Source of the DNA: Salaquimonas sp.
GTDB taxonomy: Bacteria > Pseudomonadota > Alphaproteobacteria > Rhizobiales > Rhizobiaceae
Length of the DNA: 9,515 bases
Assembly: GCA_024639745.1 (NCBI GenBank)
Contig: JAHEHW010000038.1
Span: 1 to 9,515, forward strand
Reading direction: 5' to 3'
The translations under genes were made by a program, and so were the position numbers. The notes beneath the pieces are model-generated. The model was not told the DNA's origin. It worked only from the letters and a program-made list of their open reading frames with translations, and did no database searches. Of the stretch, positions 6,226 through 9,515 are shown one piece after another (the stretch's first letter is position 1; each line of letters begins with the position of its first letter).

Positions 6226-6243
6226 AAACCCGATCGAGGTTTT
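6226..6243. terminator. Weak hairpin between convergent genes
   Basis: AAACC (6226-6230) and GGTTT (6238-6242) can pair around CGATCGA, with T-rich sequence following on the plus side (GGTTTTATT). It sits in the 18-bp gap between the two convergent stop codons and overlaps the DUF1499 stop. The short stem makes a true terminator doubtful. Confidence 0.2.
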
Positions 6244-7111
6244 ATTCGCCGGCAATACCCGCGAGCTCCTGATCGAGCGCCGTCAGGAAGGCGTTGATAA
6301 AACGGGCGTTGACCCCGAAATCATGACTGCCCCAATCGCTCGACGAGCGCATATCCACGAGTGTCGTGTCACCATCCGGGGTAAGACGAATGATGACGTC
6401 CGATGGCAATTTCATGATCATCGAACGCGCTCGCGCCTGTATAGAAATAACAGGATACTGATCCTCGCCGGCACCGGTGATCTGCCCGATTTCCCCTTCC
6501 GAGCCAGCCAGTTCGCCTTCCGGTTCGGCTTCATCTGCCGTCAGTTGGGCGGGCAGGTTCCGTGACGAGACTACCGGCCAGTGCCATCTTTCAAGCAAAT
6601 CCATGACGCTTTTCGCAATCCGCTCGGGCAGGGCCTCGTAACGCCGGGCAACCAGTTCGGGATAAGCCGATACGATCTGCCGGACCTGGTAGGAATCATA
6701 AATTTCAGAAGCTGCTTCACCCTGCGAGGGGTGTCCTTCCCGAGTCGCCAAATAAAGCGGCGGTTCGAACACATTGGTTGCCACATCGCGGAGCTGCGGA
6801 TTCTCGAGCGCGTAGGCCAATTGAATACCGAGCGGAATAAGCATGAGGATCGCGATTACCATTCCGTTGACCGTCGCCTGTCCGCCCTTGTAGCCTTTCT
6901 CCCAAAGGTCTGCGGTCGCCCGTAGTCCCAGCAGTATGCTCGTCGAGAGCATCACGACGCCGAATGCGATGAGCCAAAACGCCTGCTCCGTCGTCACCGT
7001 TTGCGAACGATGCATTAGCACGGTGAGCAGGAAATAGGGCACGCAGATCAGCGCGATGCGCAAGCACCATTCCGCTGCTTTCGACTTCCGGCGCTCGAAA
7101 TAGCCCGTCAT
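6242..7111 (-). CDS. Membrane protein with DUF1499 domain
   Basis: A 289-residue protein with three predicted membrane helices in the first third (about residues 17-33, 44-63 and 81-100), followed by a DUF1499 domain. The DUF1499 part starts at about 105 (NPQLRDVATN) and ends with the typical VDMRSSSDWGSHDFGVNARFINAF pattern near 254-278. The function of DUF1499 is not known; the domain is common in Rhizobiales. The topology puts one end of the DUF on the far side of the third helix, but its side cannot be fixed. An acidic, probably flexible insertion (ADEAEPEGELAGSEGE) lies inside the domain near residues 192-207, longer than I would expect for the core family. A possible promoter lies at 7163-7191. 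No neighbour suggests a role. Confidence 0.88.
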   Translation of the reverse strand: MTGYFERRKSKAAEWCLRIALICVPYFLLTVLMHRSQTVTTEQAFWLIAFGVVMLSTSILLGLRATADLWEKGYKGGQATVNGMVIAILMLIPLGIQLAYALENPQLRDVATNVFEPPLYLATREGHPSQGEAASEIYDSYQVRQIVSAYPELVARRYEALPERIAKSVMDLLERWHWPVVSSRNLPAQLTADEAEPEGELAGSEGEIGQITGAGEDQYPVISIQARARSMIMKLPSDVIIRLTPDGDTTLVDMRSSSDWGSHDFGVNARFINAFLTALDQELAGIAGE

Positions 7112-7162
7112 CTCACCGTCCGCTTCGTGCGCTTGTTCCTCACCCTTGATTGACTCAAATTT

Positions 7163-7191
7163 CCAATAGGCGATGGCGGGCTTTCAAGCAA
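7163..7191 (-). promoter_or_regulatory. Possible promoter of the DUF1499 gene
   Basis: On the minus strand TTGCTT (7191-7186) and TATTGG (7168-7163) have 17-bp spacing and lie about 50 bp before the ATG at 7111. Both hexamers are imperfect. Confidence 0.35.
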
Positions 7192-7262
7192 TCTTTTGTC
7201 TTGTTTCATGATCTTATTCTACCGCCGCATTTTCAACCGAAAATCGCCATCACCGCCGTAAA

Positions 7263-7283
7263 CCCTGTTATCCGTACAGGGAG
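7263..7283 (+). promoter_or_regulatory. Hairpin covering the ribosome binding site of the 130-residue protein gene
   Basis: CCCTGT (7263-7268) and ACAGGG (7276-7281) form a perfect 6-bp stem with a 7-nt loop. The 3' arm contains most of the Shine-Dalgarno sequence AGGGAG (7278-7283), which sits 7 nt before the ATG at 7291. Folding would hide the ribosome binding site. A second AT-rich hairpin, ATTTTC-AACC-GAAAAT, lies just upstream at 7229-7244. Confidence 0.4.
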
Positions 7284-7290
7284 ACAATAA

Positions 7291-7683
7291 ATGCTTGCAA
7301 AGCTCGAAATTCCAACCGCAATCCAAAATCAGCAACCGGCTCCGGCTTCTCGAACGGGGAGATCGACGCGGACACCGCATAAGAGAGATAATGGCCGGAG
7401 GGTTTTCGACGAAGCATTGAAACAAGCGGCGAACAGGAAAGGATGCCGCTATCTTTTCGACCTCCCGCCAGCGATGATCGGGGAACACGCAGACAAGGCG
7501 GCGGCCATACTGTGCCCAAAGGAACGCGGTCCGGAAATCCTCTTCATGCTGATGGATCACGGGTCGTCGACCCTGCGGCTGATCGAAGAAGAAGAGGTGC
7601 CGAGCCGTATTGTCGATTTTTGCTGGTCCTATGTTCGAATTCTGGCGCACCTACCCTCAGCAGAAACAAATTGTCACCAGTAG
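7291..7683 (+). CDS. Unrecognised 130-residue protein
   Basis: I do not recognise this protein. The case for a real gene is a strong Shine-Dalgarno sequence (AGGGAG) 7 nt before the ATG and an amino-acid pattern that looks folded. Residues 1-37 are Pro, Thr, Arg and Gln rich and probably disordered. Residues 38-130 look like a compact alpha/beta unit (RVFDEALKQAANRKGCRYLF, then GPEILFMLMDHGSSTLRLIE, then RIVDFCWSYVRILAHL). There are four Cys (66 or so, 87 or so, one in FCW, one near the end) but no spaced metal motif. There is no signal peptide or membrane helix, so it is probably cytoplasmic. The codons AGA, AGG and ATA occur in the first part, unlike the neighbouring genes, which hints at a less conserved or acquired gene. 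It is convergent with ppdK, 30 bp away. A minus-strand frame at 7219-7650 overlaps it but has no comparable start signal. Confidence 0.6.
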   Translation: MLAKLEIPTAIQNQQPAPASRTGRSTRTPHKRDNGRRVFDEALKQAANRKGCRYLFDLPPAMIGEHADKAAAILCPKERGPEILFMLMDHGSSTLRLIEEEEVPSRIVDFCWSYVRILAHLPSAETNCHQ

Positions 7684-7713
7684 ATCGATATCACGCAGTT
7701 GCAATGGCGGCTC

Positions 7714-9515
7714 CTACTCGGACTCCGAAGGCGTATTCCTGAATTTGATTTCAGCCTGGGCCGCGGCGAGACGCGCGATCGGAACCCTGAAGGGCGAGCA
7801 GGAGACGTAATCGAGGCCGATGCTCTCGCAGAAATGCACGGAGTCCGGATCGCCGCCATGTTCTCCGCATATCCCGATCTTCAGCGCCTTTCTGGCCGCG
7901 CGGCCACGCTCTGTAGCAATTCGCATCAAATCTCCGACGCCTTCGAGGTCGAGGGAGATGAAGGGATCACGGTCCACGATCCCCTTGGCTTCGTAGGTCG
8001 GCACGAATTGAGTCGCATCGTCGCGGGATATGCCGAAGGTCGTTTGCGTCAGGTCGTTCGTGCCGAATGAGAAAAACTCGGCAACTTGCGCGATATCACC
8101 GGCGCGAATGGCAGCACGCGGCAATTCGATCATCGTGCCAACCTCATAGTTGATCTCGTCGCCGGTTTCCTCCGAGACTGCCTTCGCAACGCCATCGATG
8201 ATCTGGCGCACCGTATCGATTTCGCGGCGCAGGCTTACAAGAGGAACCATGATCTCGGGGATCACCTTGCGGCCCGCTTTTCTGCCCGCCTCAATGGCTG
8301 CCTCGAAGATCGCCCTCGCCTGCATTTCCGCAATTTCCGGATAAGAAATGATCAACCGGCATCCGCGGTGGCCGAGCATCGGATTGAATTCGTGAAGCGC
8401 GTTCGAACGGGCGCGCAGCCGGTCGGGATCGATCCCCATGGCATTTGCCACCTGTATCAGATCCTCCTCCGAGTGGGGCAGGAACTCGTGCAGCGGTGGA
8501 TCGAGCAAGCGGATCGTAATGGGCAATCCGGCCATGATCTCGAACAGCTCGATGAAATCCTCCCGCTGCATCGGCAATAGCTTTTCGAGCGCCTTCCGAC
8601 GCTCTGCCTCGTTGTCGGCAATGATCATCTCGCGGACAGCGCGTATTCGGTCGCCTTCGAAGAACATGTGCTCCGTTCGGCACAGGCCGATCCCTTCAGC
8701 CCCGAAGCTGCAGGCCGCCTTCGCATCGGAAGGGGTATCGGCGTTGGTTCGCACCTTCATGCGGCGCGTGCTGTCAGCCCATTCCATCAACTGGCCGAAA
8801 GCGCCGGAAAGCTCCGGCTGTTCCATCTGGACCCTGCCTGCCAGCACCTGTCCGCTCCCGCCATCGATTGTGATGATGTCACCTTTCCTGAAGGTCCGTC
8901 CGGCAACTTCAAACTGATCCGATAGGTAATTCACCTTCAACATGCCCGCACCCGACACGCAGGGCTTCCCCATACCCCTGGCAACGACGGCAGCATGGCT
9001 AGTCATGCCGCCGCGCTGAGTGAGTATACCCTGAGCGGCATGCATGCCATGGATGTCTTCCGGACTGGTCTCGACACGCACCAGGATCACCTTGCGGCCA
9101 AGTCCTGTAAGACGTTCGGCCTCGTCCGGCGTTAACACGATTTCACCGGTGGCGGCACCGGGTGAAGCGGGCAAGCCCATCGCGATAACGTCCCGCGCCG
9201 CGCCCTCGGAAATTGTCGGATGCAAGAGCTGATCGAGAGAGGCCGGATTGATCCGCCCAACCGCTTCCTCCCGCGTGATCAGCCCGGCTTCCGCCATATC
9301 GACAGCGATTCTTAGCGCCGCCTTTGCCGTGCGTTTGCCGGAGCGGGTCTGAAGCATCCAAAGCTTGCCGCGCTCGATCGTGAATTCGAGGTCCTGCATA
9401 TCCTGATAGTGCGCCTCAAGCCGGTTCGCGGTCTCGACCAGCGTTGCGAAGGAGTCGGGCATAAGCTTTTCGAGCGACGGGCGGTCGGAACCGCTTGCGA
9501 CGCGGGCTGCCTCGG
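7714..9515 (-). CDS. ppdK: Pyruvate phosphate dikinase, C-terminal two thirds (5' end outside window)
   Basis: The frame stays open to the right edge, giving about 599 residues of an enzyme of roughly 890. PPDK interconverts pyruvate, ATP and phosphate with PEP, AMP and pyrophosphate in the cytoplasm. The visible part begins at the end of the ATP-grasp region (MQDLEFTIERGKLWMLQTR). The swivelling phosphohistidine domain follows, with GGMTSHAAVVARGMGKP; the catalytic His codon is at 8995-8997. The C-terminal PEP/pyruvate-binding barrel has GIGLCRTEHMFFE, the MLGHRGCRL segment, SFGTNDLTQTTFG and KIGICGEHGGDP, where the catalytic Cys codon is at 7867-7869. The pattern is PPDK rather than PEP synthase or PTS enzyme I. 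The Met at codon 9462 is internal, as the family sequence continues upstream without a break (EAARVASGSDRPSLEKL). No clear terminator is seen in the 30 bp after its stop. Confidence 0.97.
   Translation of the reverse strand, partial: EAARVASGSDRPSLEKLMPDSFATLVETANRLEAHYQDMQDLEFTIERGKLWMLQTRSGKRTAKAALRIAVDMAEAGLITREEAVGRINPASLDQLLHPTISEGAARDVIAMGLPASPGAATGEIVLTPDEAERLTGLGRKVILVRVETSPEDIHGMHAAQGILTQRGGMTSHAAVVARGMGKPCVSGAGMLKVNYLSDQFEVAGRTFRKGDIITIDGGSGQVLAGRVQMEQPELSGAFGQLMEWADSTRRMKVRTNADTPSDAKAACSFGAEGIGLCRTEHMFFEGDRIRAVREMIIADNEAERRKALEKLLPMQREDFIELFEIMAGLPITIRLLDPPLHEFLPHSEEDLIQVANAMGIDPDRLRARSNALHEFNPMLGHRGCRLIISYPEIAEMQARAIFEAAIEAGRKAGRKVIPEIMVPLVSLRREIDTVRQIIDGVAKAVSEETGDEINYEVGTMIELPRAAIRAGDIAQVAEFFSFGTNDLTQTTFGISRDDATQFVPTYEAKGIVDRDPFISLDLEGVGDLMRIATERGRAARKALKIGICGEHGGDPDSVHFCESIGLDYVSCSPFRVPIARLAAAQAEIKFRNTPSESE

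Noticed and set aside
7219..7650. Minus-strand open frame of 143 codons opposite the unrecognised gene
   Set aside because: No ribosome binding site at its start, composition rich in Arg and Cys as expected of antisense; the plus frame has a strong start signal.
8086..8917. Plus-strand open frames inside ppdK
   Set aside because: Antisense shadows of a highly conserved enzyme.
1..9515. Mobile element, prophage, CRISPR or toxin-antitoxin island
   Set aside because: No transposase, integrase, direct repeats, spacer arrays or tRNA were seen; gene content is core metabolism and common conserved families.

Overview
This window looks like an ordinary chromosomal stretch from an alphaproteobacterium of the order Hyphomicrobiales (Rhizobiales). 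The reasons are the family make-up of its genes, a SAM-II (SAM_alpha) riboswitch in front of metA, a possible BioR-type site at bioY, and moderately high GC with rhizobial codon use. The genus cannot be fixed from sequence alone. There is no sign of transposases, phage genes, CRISPR arrays, tRNAs or rRNAs.

Layout from left to right: the 3' end of kynureninase (kynU, +) is followed by a MoxR-type AAA+ ATPase (+). Convergent to it is a small exported DUF7282-like protein (-). Next is a regulatory leader with a promoter, a SAM-II riboswitch and an intrinsic terminator, leading into metA (+). A CoxE-like VWA-domain protein (+) follows 68 bp later. Then come bioY (-) with its own terminator, a divergent LACTB2-like metallo-beta-lactamase-fold hydrolase (+), a three-helix membrane protein with a DUF1499 domain (-), an unrecognised 130-residue protein (+), and the C-terminal two thirds of pyruvate phosphate dikinase (ppdK, -), which runs off the right edge.

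Most genes are housekeeping and unrelated in function: tryptophan catabolism, methionine synthesis, biotin uptake and PEP/pyruvate interconversion. Two things link genes here. First, the MoxR ATPase and the VWA protein are the classical chaperone-like pair, but they are separated by the DUF7282 gene and metA. Second, I see no terminator or obvious promoter in the metA-VWA gap, so the VWA gene may be co-transcribed with metA and inherit its SAM control.

The most informative structure is the metA leader. The 3' strand of the riboswitch pseudoknot can form a 9-bp helix with the 5' arm of the terminator, which suggests a complete transcription-attenuation switch. MetA carries Glu111, which predicts acetyl-CoA rather than succinyl-CoA as acyl donor. 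Less certain points of interest are an apparent ATA start codon for the DUF7282-like gene, a hairpin over the ribosome binding site of the unrecognised gene, and a variant MIDAS motif in the VWA protein. I found no convincing evidence of a wholly new multi-gene system.
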